Notes under the pieces: model-generated
Database searches by the model: none
What the model was told of the DNA's origin: nothing
The model's input: only the letters and a program-made list of their open reading frames with translations
Translations under genes and position numbers: made by a program
DNA from: Xanthostigma xanthostigma
Taxonomy: Eukaryota; Arthropoda; Insecta; Raphidioptera; Raphidiidae
DNA length: 64,000 nucleotides
NCBI GenBank assembly: GCA_963575645.1
Contig: OY754470.1
Location: forward strand, 4,162,501-4,226,500
Reading direction: 5' to 3'
Part shown: positions 24,801 to 35,199 of the stretch, piece by piece
Position numbering within the stretch: position 1 is the stretch's first letter
How the letters are laid out: each line of letters starts with the position of its first letter

Positions 24801-25185
24801 TTTTTATTGCATTATTATCAATTCATATTTATTAGCGATCTAATTAAAAAATATAGATATACACTTTTACTTTTTATTTCTATATTTATTTGTTCGCAAG
24901 TACTGCGATGAAATCTAAAAAAAATTTTTTTTTATTATTTATGATACTAAAGTCATTATCCGCTATTATATGCTTTGTTCTTTAGTGTTAATTAACTAAT
25001 TGTGCTGCTAATTGAAGCACTAATTATAGTTTATCATCTGGACAGTAGTTTCGTGACATATACGGAGCCGCCTTTTGTGTCAACTAGAAAATTAACCCGT
25101 ATTCAGTAAATGGACAAGTGTAGGGTACATAGTTAGAGTATTAACAACTGAATAGTTCAAATCAATAATTCTTAATATAAGCAGA
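21860..25185. other. Mostly unassigned intronic sequence
   Basis: I see no supported gene. It includes a small MITE-like hairpin (23545-23673). A 97-codon frame at 24087-24380 has no recognisable domain and was not accepted as a gene. Confidence 0.4.
23545..23673. repeat. MITE-like inverted repeat with AACGCGCGTT
   Basis: AGGCCAGG...GGCGTTCAACGCGCGTTAG on the left is roughly mirrored by AACGCGCGTTGGTG...GAACGCTC...GCTAGCCCT on the right. CGCG words are rare elsewhere in the window. Confidence 0.4.
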
Positions 25186-25188
25186 AAC

Positions 25189-25292
25189 TAATAATGAACA
25201 AAATATATTAGTATTATTGTGAAAAAAGCGTGAGGCGCTCAATATACGAAAAATATGGCACAAAGCGCCTCACGCTTTTTTTGCAATAATAC
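25189..25292. mobile_element. Foldback element, short diverged copy
   Basis: AGTATTATTGTGAAAAAAGC-GTGAGGCGC and its inverse flank the loop CAATATACGAAAAATATGG. Core of the family seen at 826, 7365 and 55230, with G-to-A changes that are matched in the other arm. Confidence 0.7.
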
Positions 25293-25293
25293 T

Positions 25294-25621
25294 GTAGCAA
25301 GCTTTGTTACATTAACTCTCTCTCTCTTTTTTGTAATTTGTCAAAATTAGTTTTCCTTAGCTACGCTGGAAAATTGAAGGTTGTTATTATTTGGAAAAAA
25401 TTTAATTAATCACTAACGACTCTTGAGAAAACATCAATTACTAATCTTTACTAATCTTTAAATGTAGCAAGCTTTGTTACATTAACTCTCTCTCTCTTTT
25501 TTGTAATTTGTCAAAATTAGTTTTCCTTAGCTACGCTGGAAAATTGAAGGTTGTTATTATTTGGAAAAAATTTAATTAATCACTAACGACTCTTGAGAAA
25601 ACATCAATTACTAATCTTTAA
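25294..25621. repeat. Tandem duplication, 170-bp period
   Basis: Two near-identical copies, starting GTAGCAAGCTTTGTTAC at 25294 and again at 25464, each ending CATCAATTACTAATCTTTA. An extra CTAATCTTTA sits between them. Confidence 0.9.
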
Positions 25622-25680
25622 AGTTCAAGCTTGTGTTTTATTGATTTCTAGTAAGAACTTTATTTAGTTCTTACAATACT

Positions 25681-25773
25681 AATATTTTTTCATCATCGGG
25701 GTCTCAATGCAAGTTTATCATCTTAACTTGCATTGACGCCCTGATGATGAAAATATATTTTTCGAAACGTTGG
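25681..25773 (+). repeat. Palindrome followed by GAAACGTTGG module
   Basis: TTTCATCATCGGGGTCTCAA and TTGACGCCCTGATGATGAAA form imperfect arms of about 33 bp. The right arm runs into CTGATGA...TTTTTCGAAACGTTGG (25741-25773), the hammerhead-like module discussed in the findings. Confidence 0.6.
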
Positions 25774-26449
25774 CCACGAGCGATACTCTGGTAAAGCTTA
25801 CTTTTCAATTGTTCCTCAACCAGACATATATATCCTTCAATACAATTTACTTTTTACGTAACTATTTCAATTCGTTATTATTTTCACATCAAAAATTTTT
25901 TAATTCAATCATGGAGTAAGAACGGTTCTACGAAGAATATTTGTACACAGATAAAATTACAGATTTCGAACACATTTTCTGTTCAATTGTTCGTACCATT
26001 TATTTGCGGTGGATAATAAAGAATAAACTCAGAGCAATTTCGATAAGTTTTATAAGTTCTAGAAAAAGAAAACAAAAAAGTTTTGTCGGTGTTTTGTACA
26101 AAAATTGTGCAACCTATATTCTGAATAAAAGTGATAGCAGTTTCTTTCCGATTAACTTTGTATTTAGTTTCCTACTTTTTTTTGATAATATATTATCAGA
26201 ACATATTTTTGGTGCTTCCTGCGTACGTTCGTCTTCGTATAAAACATTCATATTATTACTCGGATTTTCCAAACAAATTATTATTTTAAAACTGGAGTTC
26301 GTGGTTGCTTGTTTAATATACATAACATGTTTATGGAAAATTGTAAGAAATTTTAGATTATAGATAGTTCGCAAAACCAAAAGTTTTTTACTGTATGATA
26401 AAAATAAAAAACGATATATAAAATGCAAGGATGTAAAAAAATTGATGAC

Positions 26450-26528
26450 GTCGGCCGGGATCGAACCGGCGAACTTCGTACTGCCATCGCCTTTAACACT
26501 TCTTCTCGGACCTCAACGGGTATCTAGC
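26450..26528 (-). repeat. tRNA-like pol III B-box segment
   Basis: The minus strand contains GGTTCGATCC flanked by a GC stem (CGCC...GGCCG), as in a tRNA T-arm. No complete cloverleaf is visible. Likely a SINE head or tRNA relic. Confidence 0.45.
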
Positions 26529-26544
26529 TATTTTCATGGTATAG

Positions 26545-26830
26545 CTGTTCTAAACCAAAGGGATCTGCTAAAAATTGCGTTCTGTAGAGCTCGGACGTAC
26601 GTATAGAGTGACATAGACCAACCGATAACTGCTGTTCGCGATTTTCAATTAAACTTAAACTCGAATCAACCTTAAAACGGTTTTGTTTTATAGAACAGAA
26701 TCTTCCCCTTTCAAAAAGCTTTAATTTGAATAAATATCGTGCCAAATTAGCGAAACGAATAACTTCTTGTAAGCGCAAAGTGATAATAGAGCACATACCG
26801 CTAGCAGTGTAGCGATATGTGCAATAATAT
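26545..26830 (-). repeat. Interspersed repeat L, minus copy
   Basis: Inverted relative of 15480-15860, without the minisatellite expansion. It ends near AGCGATATGTGCAATA, just before foldback family J. Confidence 0.55.
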
Positions 26831-26870
26831 TGAATATTCAAATCTTTGATTAACGTCTGAATAGAACTCT

Positions 26871-27136
26871 TCAAATAAATAAAATTGTCGACCAATTTTT
26901 TTCAGACTATATGTTGACAAAAATAAAATTATAAATCAATATTATACAAAAGATGACGTTTTGATCCGGATTTGGATCTTCTTCAGAAATAATCTAAAAA
27001 ATATAAAAATTAATTAGTATATATCTACTTATTTTAAAATAGAATGAAAACGTCATCTTTTGTAATATTGATTTATAATTTTATTTTTGTCAATATATAG
27101 TCTGAAAAAAATTAGTCGACAATTTTATTTATTTGA
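26871..27136. mobile_element. Foldback of family J with GATCCGG module
   Basis: Arms of about 90 bp (TCAAATAAATAAAATTGTCG and its inverse) surround a middle carrying GACGTTTTGATCCGGATTTG-GATCTTCTTCAG. Related members: 8322, 60436 and 63515. Confidence 0.75.
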
Positions 27137-27506
27137 ATATTGAATATTTTTTGTGATTTTAGTTTGAAATCAATACCTAAATATATGAAGAAAAACTCCT
27201 TAAACTTTATAAATTAAGAATGTTATGCGTTGTAAGTTTCTTAAGAAAATTAAACTTTCGACGCTACAATATTGAAAAGCGCTAATAAAGTTGATCAATA
27301 TTATCAGAATAGATTAATTCAACGAAAACTTATGCAATTTCCGCCACGGTCTATTATTAACTTCAAAGAACATGAGAAGCTTGGATGAAGCTTCTCGTTC
27401 GTATATGTTATTGACCCCTTAAGAAGCGTGGAACTTTTCTGACATGTTTATTAAATGAATATAATGAAGCCATTATAAATTAACTTAAATAATTATGATG
27501 CACTTT

Positions 27507-28535
27507 CAGTGGCGTAGCTAGGTAACCAAGGGCCCTGGGGCAAGTTAAAAAATGGGGCCCCACTGCTATCTAAACTGGTTAGGTTTTATCAAGTAAAAAT
27601 ATTAAATATACAAATACTTTAATATTGCTAAGCTACTTTATCATTGATGATAAAGCTCTTATTGATATGATCAGCTCTTTTTTGTGCACTGCAGGGCAGG
27701 TAATAAAAATATTAAACAGTAACAACAAAAATTACAATTAATACTTGGTGTAGATTTGGGCAATAAAACGAAATAGAAAAGATTCAAGGGTTTATTATAT
27801 GTATAAAGGTCGGGCCTACCAACTGACTAAATAACAATTATATTTACAATCTTTTTCCAGCTTTAGTTTTTGGAAAAGTATATTAATGACTTCGATTAAA
27901 TTCAGGCTTGATGCGGACATCAATATAAGTGGTACTAAAATTTTTAGTACCACTCATATTGATGTCCGTCACGTCAATAAATCGTGTCAAATCTATACAT
28001 TTAGAAAACTAAAATTATGGACAAAAAGAAGAAACCCAGTGGTGCATTTAAACGCAAACAACGCCAAGAAAGAGAAGATAGTAAACAAAAATTGCCCAAA
28101 ATTGACAAGTTTTTTAGTCAGCCTTCTGCAAGTATTTCTGGATAAAATATTTCTATTGATACTGACTCAAATAATGTGGTAAAATCAAATAAAATTGAAC
28201 CGCTATTTTAACCAGTACTAAAAAGTTTATTGACATTAACAATAAAACACATATCGATGAATAATAAAACGCACATATCGCTATCCGTCAAATTGACAAC
28301 ACTGCCAACCCACAGAAAGAATTTAGGGGATTTCCCTGAGTATAACTTTCGAATTTCTCTCAACTGAGTTGCCATGATTAAAGTCGGGTTGCAACCTGTC
28401 AAATTTATTTTGAAAATGGGAGAAATTTTCAAAAGTTCAGTTCGATCGAGATTTTCTGGTAAGGATTCGAGGGCCCCCTGAGCTTGAGGGCCCCGGGGCA
28501 CTGCCCCGCCTAGCCCCTCGGTAGCTACGCTACTG
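27507..28535 (+). mobile_element. hAT element, internally deleted
   Basis: Termini CAGTGGCGTAGCTA / TAGCTACGCTACTG are good inverted repeats and TGCACTTT is duplicated exactly on both sides (27499-27506, 28536-28543). Inside is only the N-terminal stub of a transposase (28017-28145), so the copy is non-autonomous. A small hairpin around TAGTACCACT (27915-27965) lies upstream of the stub. Confidence 0.9.
28017..28145 (+). pseudogene. hAT transposase N-terminal stub
   Basis: A 42-codon frame (MDKKKKPSGAFKRKQRQERE, then SKQKLPKIDKFFS) resembles the basic N-terminus of ZMYM1-like hAT transposases, which open with a KPSGA motif and a KKLPKIDSFF-like motif. A stop follows at 28143 and neither the zinc finger nor the RNase-H-like core remains, so it cannot act as a transposase. 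Family recognition is from memory of the motif, not a search. Confidence 0.6.
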
Positions 28536-28544
28536 TGCACTTTG

Positions 28545-29239
28545 TAAGGGAAATGGAACAAGGAAATTTCCTATGAACAGAAACGAAGCGTGCCAATTCT
28601 GACGGAGTAGTCAAAATCTAATTTGATTAATTAAACTTTGGTAATATTATTTAAACGCAAGACTACATTAAAAACATTAAAATTATTCTTTCTGTCTAGT
28701 TTTAAATCATAATTGGTTACATGTATAAACCGTATAATATCGTTTAAATTGATTGATTATTTTTCGAGTAGGATCGATTTTAAATGCTACAATGCTTTTC
28801 TTATGTGGCAAATCAAGGGTTTCTGCAATCCATCATAAAAATAAACGTACCAAATGCCACGCTTCGCCTTCTGACATGTGAGCTAGACATGATAGCTAGA
28901 CATTTCGATCGATTTCTAGGAAATGCACGGAAAAAGATAAACCAAGTTAAGCGAATACGTCGGCTCGGAAAATGCGTTTGTTTTTCAAATGTATGAAAAA
29001 TGCAACAAAAGAAAAAGTACTTGAATAAAATTGTTTGTATTTCATAAATATGAAACAACACACTGTCGATATTGTTTGCTTTCTGTATAACGAGACAATC
29101 ATTTCAACCAGATAACTGGTAGTTTCGGGTTGAATTTTATTTTCTTATATATATACCCTTGTAAGCAGCATTTTATCTGGAGTTTAGAATTCATGAATGA
29201 AAGGAGTTATAACCTATAAATCATTTATTATTATCCATA
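28545..29239. other. No gene or clear element seen
   Basis: AT-rich intronic sequence with spurious short frames on both strands. Confidence 0.4.
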
Positions 29240-30022
29240 TTAATGTCTGTTTGTCTGTTATGCTTTCACGACCAAATCGCTGGACCGATTGTGATGAAAT
29301 TTAATAGATAGATAGATTTATTGGTTTTAAATTATACAGAAAGTTAAAAAACACGTCAAAAAGTACATATAAACTAAGGCAAATTATTTGCCTCTAAAAA
29401 TTCTCTAACAGAATAAAAGCATTCCCTACGTAGGTATTTATAAATAATTTTTTTAAATATGGAGATAGTTTAAGCTCTGTGGAAGGACATAAACTACTGT
29501 TTTTTCAAGAATTAACCCCTGATGGGGTTAAATGCCTTTTCATAAATTAAGGTAAAAAACGGGTGTTCCGGTACATTTAATGCGAAATCTTGATGCGCCC
29601 AAATTATGTAATACACGTTTACAAGTTTCTTACCTGGGTCGAAATATTGTTAGGGCTATTATAATTAGTGTTTTAATACCACGAATGTCAATTATACTGA
29701 CGGATTTACCGTTTCAATTTAAAAGATTACAATTTTCTTTGAAAATTGCTTTCGGAATAACTATAAACAAAGCCCAGGGGCAAACATTTAAGGTAGCTGG
29801 CATTTATTTAGAAGAACCATGTTTTTCGCACGCTCAGCTGTATATGGCTTGCTCATTTGTATCGAATCCACAAAATCTTTATGTGTTTGTAAAAGCTGGT
29901 AAAACAAAAAATATTGTTTATAGGGCCGTCTTTAATAATTTAGAGTCTTGCTTGAATTTATGAGTTTATATAAATTGTACACACTGATTCCACGCAGACG
30001 AATTCGCGGGTAAAAGCTAGTA
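29240..30022 (+). mobile_element. Helitron remnant
   Basis: Holds the C-terminal piece of a Helitron helicase (29580-29963) and ends CGCGGGTAAAAG-CTAGTA, compatible with the CTAG-type 3' end of Helitrons. The Rep nuclease and most of the helicase are missing. Confidence 0.65.
29580..29963 (+). pseudogene. Helitron Pif1-like helicase, C-terminal fragment
   Basis: 127 codons from ATG; homologous sequence extends a few codons upstream (GVPVHL) before a stop. Recognisable blocks are LRNLD-like MRNLDAPKLCNTRLQV, the LPFQFKRLQFSLKIAFGITI block, INKAQGQTF (the conserved helicase motif in which family members read INKSQGQT) and the HAQLYMACSFV block. These match the last helicase motifs of eukaryotic Helitron Rep-Hel proteins, which move DNA by rolling-circle transposition. 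The N-terminus, Walker motifs and Rep domain are absent, so the copy is dead. Confidence 0.8.
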
Positions 30023-30455
30023 GTAAGTATAATAATTGTTGTTATCCACAAGCTATTAAGATTTATTATTTGCTATTTAATTCAGTTTAATCATTCCGCA
30101 TATTTTAATAATACAAAACTTTTGTTTGTTTATGTTTTTGCTATAAAAATTATGAAATTGCTAGAGCTGTTCGTTCAACAAAAATGTATTCAATTTATAT
30201 GTAAAATTTAAAAGCTTCAGTACGAGATGCTTCAGAAAAGCATAATACAAAGAAAATCGAATATTTGTATATCTAATTGGGATATTCATGCAATTCAATT
30301 TATATGCTAAGTTCTAGATATAAATTCTTTCACAAGGTAACTTCAAGAAAAAGCAATTTTGCCTGTCATTCATACCGCGTATCATCTATAGAGGTGAATT
30401 GTAAACAAATTGTGCTAAAAACGACCCTGTCTGGCATGAAGACGAAGAAAAAATA

Positions 30456-30541
30456 AAATAGAAGAATAGTTAAAAATTTTAACTATTCTTCTATTTTATT
30501 TGATTACCTACATTTTAACTTAAAATGTAGGTAATCAAATT
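30456..30541. repeat. Two adjacent perfect hairpins
   Basis: ATAGAAGAATAGTTAAAA is followed by its inverse, and then TTGATTACCTACATTTTAA is followed by its inverse. The two hairpins, each with arms of about 20 bp, abut. Confidence 0.8.
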
Positions 30542-30720
30542 TTTAAACAACGTCGAAAAATAACATCCGAGACAAAAGCCAAATTCGGGTTGTTAATTTC
30601 AGCCGGAGCGAACCTGAACGCTGCTCCGGTAATTTTCAGTGAAACTTTTCATACTGAAAATCATTTTGGAACATTGAGGTTATTTCTCATATTTTTACTA
30701 GAAAATAATTTCTTTTAATA

Positions 30721-30912
30721 TTCGGAGCCCAAAGGAATGGTGAGACCTCTGCTGAGAAATGCGCCGAACTATCCTAAGGGGGTGTTTGACCGATAAACAT
30801 TAATTAGAAATGATGGAGGCTAACCTGCCTCCATAGTTTATCTGTCAAAAATCCCCTTTAGAACAGTTCAGCGCATTTCTCACCAGAGGTCTCACCATTC
30901 ATTGGGTTCCGA
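30721..30912. mobile_element. Foldback MITE with 80-bp arms
   Basis: TTCGGAGCCCAAAGGAATGG through GCGCCGAACTA is mirrored by CAGCGCATTTCTC...CCATTCATTGGGTTCCGAA. A small inner palindrome (GGAGGCTAACCTGCCTCC) forms the loop. No coding frame. Confidence 0.75.
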
Positions 30913-31051
30913 ATTATAAGAGTGAAATCTATAATTAATATTGTGAAAAAAAATTAGGGACATTGTAACATTTACATCTATACTTTTAAAATTATGTATT
31001 ATTTTCGATTTAAAACAATTAACAAAAATACTATCCTAAACCGCATTTGAG

Positions 31052-31086
31052 CTCCGAAGATGACAAAAATAACTGTCGAAACGTCA
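31052..31086 (+). ncRNA. Hammerhead-like GAAGA-hairpin-GAAACGT module
   Basis: CCGAAGA, T, GACA, 8-nt loop, TGTC, GAAACGTC. The 4-bp stem sits between a CUGANGA-like and a GAAA-C box. Transcription and self-cleavage are hypothetical. Confidence 0.3.
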
Positions 31087-31115
31087 GCATAATAAATGCA
31101 ATTTCTACCATAGTA

Positions 31116-31323
31116 CAGTAGAGCAGTAGGGCACTTCAGTAGTCCGGTACGTCCAATAATCCGGCACCCTCCGCTCAAGTCTCCCTCACCCCTCCTTCGT
31201 TCCATGCTCGTTAGCTTTACATTATTTACATATTATGCATTTTTCTATACAATCCAATCCGAACATTCCAATAATCCGGCACCCGCTAGTTTTTAATAGT
31301 GCCGGATTAGTGAGACTCTACGG
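31116..31323. mobile_element. pogo-like MITE
   Basis: CAGTAGAG... and ...CTCTACGG are inverted termini, with CCGGCAC repeats just inside, and TA lies on both sides (31114-31115, 31324-31325). The right end (GTGCCGGATTAGTGAGACTC) closely resembles the termini of pogo/Tigger elements. Confidence 0.7.
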
Positions 31324-31363
31324 TATTGCTTTTTTTCTGATCTTATGCTACGAAGAATTTCTT

Positions 31364-31815
31364 CTCTCTAAACATGAATCAGTGATTTTTCACTAATTAC
31401 AAGTGCATATTCACTATTTGTCAATGCTAGAATCGTACCACGTAGAGTTAGTGAATACTCACAATATGAATTAGTGAATATAAAAATTCACTAATTATAT
31501 AAGTGACCATTAAATTGCTATAGAACGATCTACATTCTACATGAAAAATAATAAGTATCTATAGTAACTGTATGGAGGCGCCACAAGCAACAGGTATAAA
31601 ATCAGGGATCACTATTCTGAGAGTGAATTTTACTTGAATTCACTATTCCGGAAGTGAATCAGAAGTCACTATTTCAAATAGTGACATTTTCACTATTTCA
31701 GTTTTTGAGAGTAAATTTATTAGTGAAAATTCACTAATTTGTTGTGAAAATCACTGATTATTAAGTGATTCACTTACGCAATTAGTGAAAATTTCACTAA
31801 TTCATGTTTAGAGAG
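31364..31815. mobile_element. TIR element rich in TTAGTGAA words
   Basis: CTCTCTAAACATGAAT and ATTCATGTTTAGAGAG are inverted termini. Throughout the 452 bp, ATTAGTGAA / TTCACTAAT and CACTATTT words recur more than a dozen times in both orientations. No coding frame. Superfamily unknown. Confidence 0.7.
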
Positions 31816-31819
31816 TTCA

Positions 31820-33146
31820 TCCAAACATCAAAATAATATTAATTGTATAAAATAAGTAAAATTTATAGTGGAGCTGTATTTCTATATTTGATGTTTCTAT
31901 GATGTAGAATCAGCTGTATGACTGTTTCTTGTTTTTCACTTTCACGTTCCGTTTGCATTTGTTTTGACGTTTCTCTGTTGTTTCGTTTTTCCAGAATTAA
32001 CATTTTCCTTCGCACATTTCGACGTTTACATCATTAATCAGTCGAAATAACTTTTTATCGTTTGAGTAGAGTTATGTGAGGTTGTGTTTTCACTTTCACG
32101 AGGTGTTCTCAGAAAAGAGCACAGTCTCAACTCTAAAATATAACTGCACTTTAAAATTTGTTGCTTAGGGATGTTTACTTTACTTTATTAATAGAAGAAA
32201 AATATAAACAAAAGCATCCCTATTATCTTGGCTATTCTCAAGATATGTTAAAAACAAAAAAATATTATTTATTTTTGATTTAGTGTGTTAAACATATTTT
32301 AAAGCTAATTTGGGTGACAAAGTACAGTTAAAATGGAAAGTTGTGATTTATTTTTAAATTATTTTCAGAGTTAGCAGCGCGCGTAAAATTTATTTAATTT
32401 ACCAAAGAAAACGCAATAAACATTTCAAGAGAAATATATTTTCTGCTTTTGTCGTTTTTAAGCTTTTTTGTAGTTTATTCTTTTTTCTCGTTAAAGTTTT
32501 TGTGGGTATAATTTCTGGTAATAAAATTTATATTATTCAAAATAAAATACGATCATAAAAATTTTACATAATGCGCTGTAATTTTTTCGTAAGCGGCTTA
32601 GAGCGCGTTTATATTTTTCATGTCCGTTTTCCGTTATAAATTTTATAGATTTGATGGAAGGCCATTTACAGTACGTGATTTTAAATATTTGTTTTTTTGG
32701 TACGAATCTCATGTAAACATAGGATCCTTTATTCTGACCACATCAATAAGTACCAACCGTAAAATTTTGAAGTGCTCTATGCCTATGAAAGCTGCAGAAC
32801 CGATTTTATGTAAGGACGTGACATTTTATGCTTACAGCTCCACGACAGATGACAACACGAAATGTCACCACGTCTTGTGAAAAAAACTTTCAACTCCAAT
32901 TCGTAAGAAAAAAAAAACTACATTCGTTAACATTGTTTTGATTTATTATTCTGACAATTAAAATAACAGAATAGTTTAACGATCGAACACTTAAAAAACA
33001 CAATGTTAAAAAACAATAGTGTATCTAGATGGCAATGGCTTATTTTTTTTTACGTGTGTGACATGTGATACCAAGGGCCAATTGTGATACATATTATATT
33101 TTTGGCACGTTTCTCTTAAAAGTAGCTGATTTTAACTTTATAATAA
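31820..33146. other. No gene or clear element seen
   Basis: AT-rich. An 86-codon frame at 32620-32880 has no recognisable domain or splice context and was not accepted. Confidence 0.4.
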
Positions 33147-33560
33147 ACTAGTGGCCCGGCCCGGTGTCGCCCGGGTGCGATAGATATAATTCTGTAAATA
33201 TGTATTTCGTTTGCGGCCCGGCGTCTGAACTAATAGCTTTGAGCAAATTCTACCGGATTTGCTTCTGAACTAATGGCTTTGAGCGAATTATAACAGATGT
33301 CGCTACTTGGTACGAAAATAGTTTTTTTCTTGTTTGCTTCTGAACTAATAGCTTTGAGTAAATTCTATGAGATGTCCTTACATGTTACTAAAACAGGTTT
33401 TTTTAAAAAACACGTAATTTTGTACAAAATATTTAATAAAAACTATCCTATAGCCTAAGATGAACCAAGCAAAACACATTTACAAAATTTCATTAAAATC
33501 GGTTCAGTAGTTTCGGAGATTAGCGCGGACGAACATCGTGACGAAACAAAGCAGAACTTT
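33147..33560 (+). repeat. Interspersed repeat B, most complete copy
   Basis: Starts ACTAGTGGCCCGGCCCGG, has three internal units of about 55-95 bp around GCTTCTGAACTAAT...CTTTGAG...AGATGTCGCTAC, then the 3' segment AAAATCGGTTCAGTAGTTTC-GGAGATTAGCGCGGACG. It is non-coding. The internal units vary in number between copies. Confidence 0.6.
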
Positions 33561-33564
33561 TTGT

Positions 33565-34079
33565 TATAAATATTTTAAGAAAAGTATATTTCAATTATTA
33601 CTGAAATTCAATTAAATGAAAATTATTTACGATACCTCTTTGTTGTCCATAAAGTAATTTAGATTAAACAAATAAACTACAAAGAAAGAAAAAAAAAGAC
33701 AGTAGGTAATAAGTGAAACAAAATAAGCGTCGAAACGTATAATAAAATTTAGTGAACAACGTATATCGTATTTAAATGTCTGTAATAATATGACATAATG
33801 GGTCTGATGGGATTGCAGAAGTGGGATCAAGACAGTACTTGAGCCACGAAACTGCGTTATAACTCTCAATTAAGGATGGTTAACATCTAGTATTAGATTC
33901 TGACGTTGTAAATCTTAATAATTTAGTATATTGCATAGAATCGTACATTCGAAACACAATATCATCTCTATTTACTTATACCAGGTGTTGGTTATTTTCA
34001 AAATCAGCCCGTATATTTTCTTGATGTTAATATCTATATTTCATTTTAACCTTGAAATATTTTAATTCTCTTAACGTTG
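33565..34079. other. No gene or clear element seen
   Basis: AT-rich intronic sequence without a supported coding region. Confidence 0.4.
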
Positions 34080-34944
34080 TAGTGATGTGTCGCTCCTGAG
34101 AGAGTCGTTCATAATGAACGACTCTTTGCTTGGAGCGGAGCGAGCCGCTCTTTTTTTGTGAATGACTCACTCCGAGCGCCATTGCTCTGTGCTGTTGCAG
34201 TCGCACATTTACAGAGCGCACTCAGCACAGGCCACAGAGGCATTGGTGAATTTTGCACGTACGGAGTTATCTTTGTGGAGTCATTTAATGTTGAATGACA
34301 CACTGTAAGTGTAATAGTACTAAGCTTGCAGTGACTTAAACCATTCACATTGACGTCGTTGACAATGATATAATATTGTAACAATAAACATTATTACTGT
34401 TAAGCTTTTATTATACTTTATATAGTTTATCCGAAATGCGAATAATATAATATAATATAGGAATCATATGAAAATGAGCTCAGAGCTGAGTGTGTGTATT
34501 GTGCTGTGCAATGCTACGTGACTCCTGAGCATGCATGATGACAGTTCACATCTCTTGTGTAGTGCGTACTGTCTAGTGTCGCTCCTTTGAACGACTCCCT
34601 CTGAGCGACTCTTTTTAGTGAGCGGAGCGCACGGAGCCAGCTCCCAATAAAGAGTCAAACATTATTACTGTTAAGCTTTTATTATACTTTATATAGTTTA
34701 TCCGAAATGCGAATAATATAATATAATATAGGAATCATATGAAAATGAGCTCAGAGCTGAGTGTGTGTATTGTGCTGTGCAATGCTACGTGACTCCTGAG
34801 CATGCATGATGACAGTTCACATCTCTTGTGTAGTGCGTACTGTCTAGTGTCGCTCCTTTGAACGACTCCCTCTGAGCGACTCTTTTTAGTGAGCGGAGCG
34901 CACGGAGCCAGCTCCCAATAAAGAGTCATGTGGACACATCACTA
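34080..34944. mobile_element. hAT-like element with internal duplication
   Basis: Termini TAGTGATGTGTC / GACACATCACTA resemble hAT ends. No convincing 8-bp duplication is visible. Inside, GAGCGACTC / GAGTCGTTC words recur and a 271-bp block is tandemly duplicated (34386-34927). Reading frames within it are identical because of the duplication and are not genes. Confidence 0.6.
34386..34927. repeat. Tandem duplication, 271-bp period
   Basis: Copies at 34386-34656 and 34657-34927 appear identical base for base by eye (start AAACATTATTACTG, end CAATAAAGAGTC), indicating a very recent duplication or an assembly artefact. Confidence 0.9.
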
Positions 34945-35048
34945 TTGTGTTAATGTTTTGGGCCTATAAGTATTTAAAATGATTAAAAGTATTCAAGTAG
35001 ATAACTTGATTGAAATATTTACTCATATGTATATATCACCACATAGTA

Positions 35049-35198
35049 TATATGTTACGATTAATACAAGAAAGTAGTTAATTCGCGAATTAATCGGCTA
35101 ATTACCCGAAATAACCAATCCTTGACGTAGGTTAATTCGGGTATTAGCCGGTTAATTCGCGAATAAACTACTTTCTTGCATTAACCGTAACATATATA
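35049..35198. mobile_element. Foldback MITE with 65-bp arms
   Basis: ATATATGTTACGATTAATAC...GTAGTTAATTCGCGAATTAA is mirrored by GTTAATTCGCGAATAAACTA...GTAACATATATAT with few mismatches. The inner GGTTAATTCGGG / CCCGAAATAACC also pairs. Confidence 0.75.
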
Positions 35199-35199
35199 T

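Noticed and set aside
25941-26363. 140-codon frame, with a 104-codon frame on the opposite strand
   Set aside because: Both are AT-driven, overlap antisense, lack family motifs, and the plus frame starts from TTG with a stop just upstream.
32620-32880. 86-codon frame
   Set aside because: No domain recognised and no splice sites; not accepted as an exon.
34464-34929. Two identical 64-codon minus frames
   Set aside because: Products of the 271-bp tandem duplication inside a hAT-like element, not paralogous genes.
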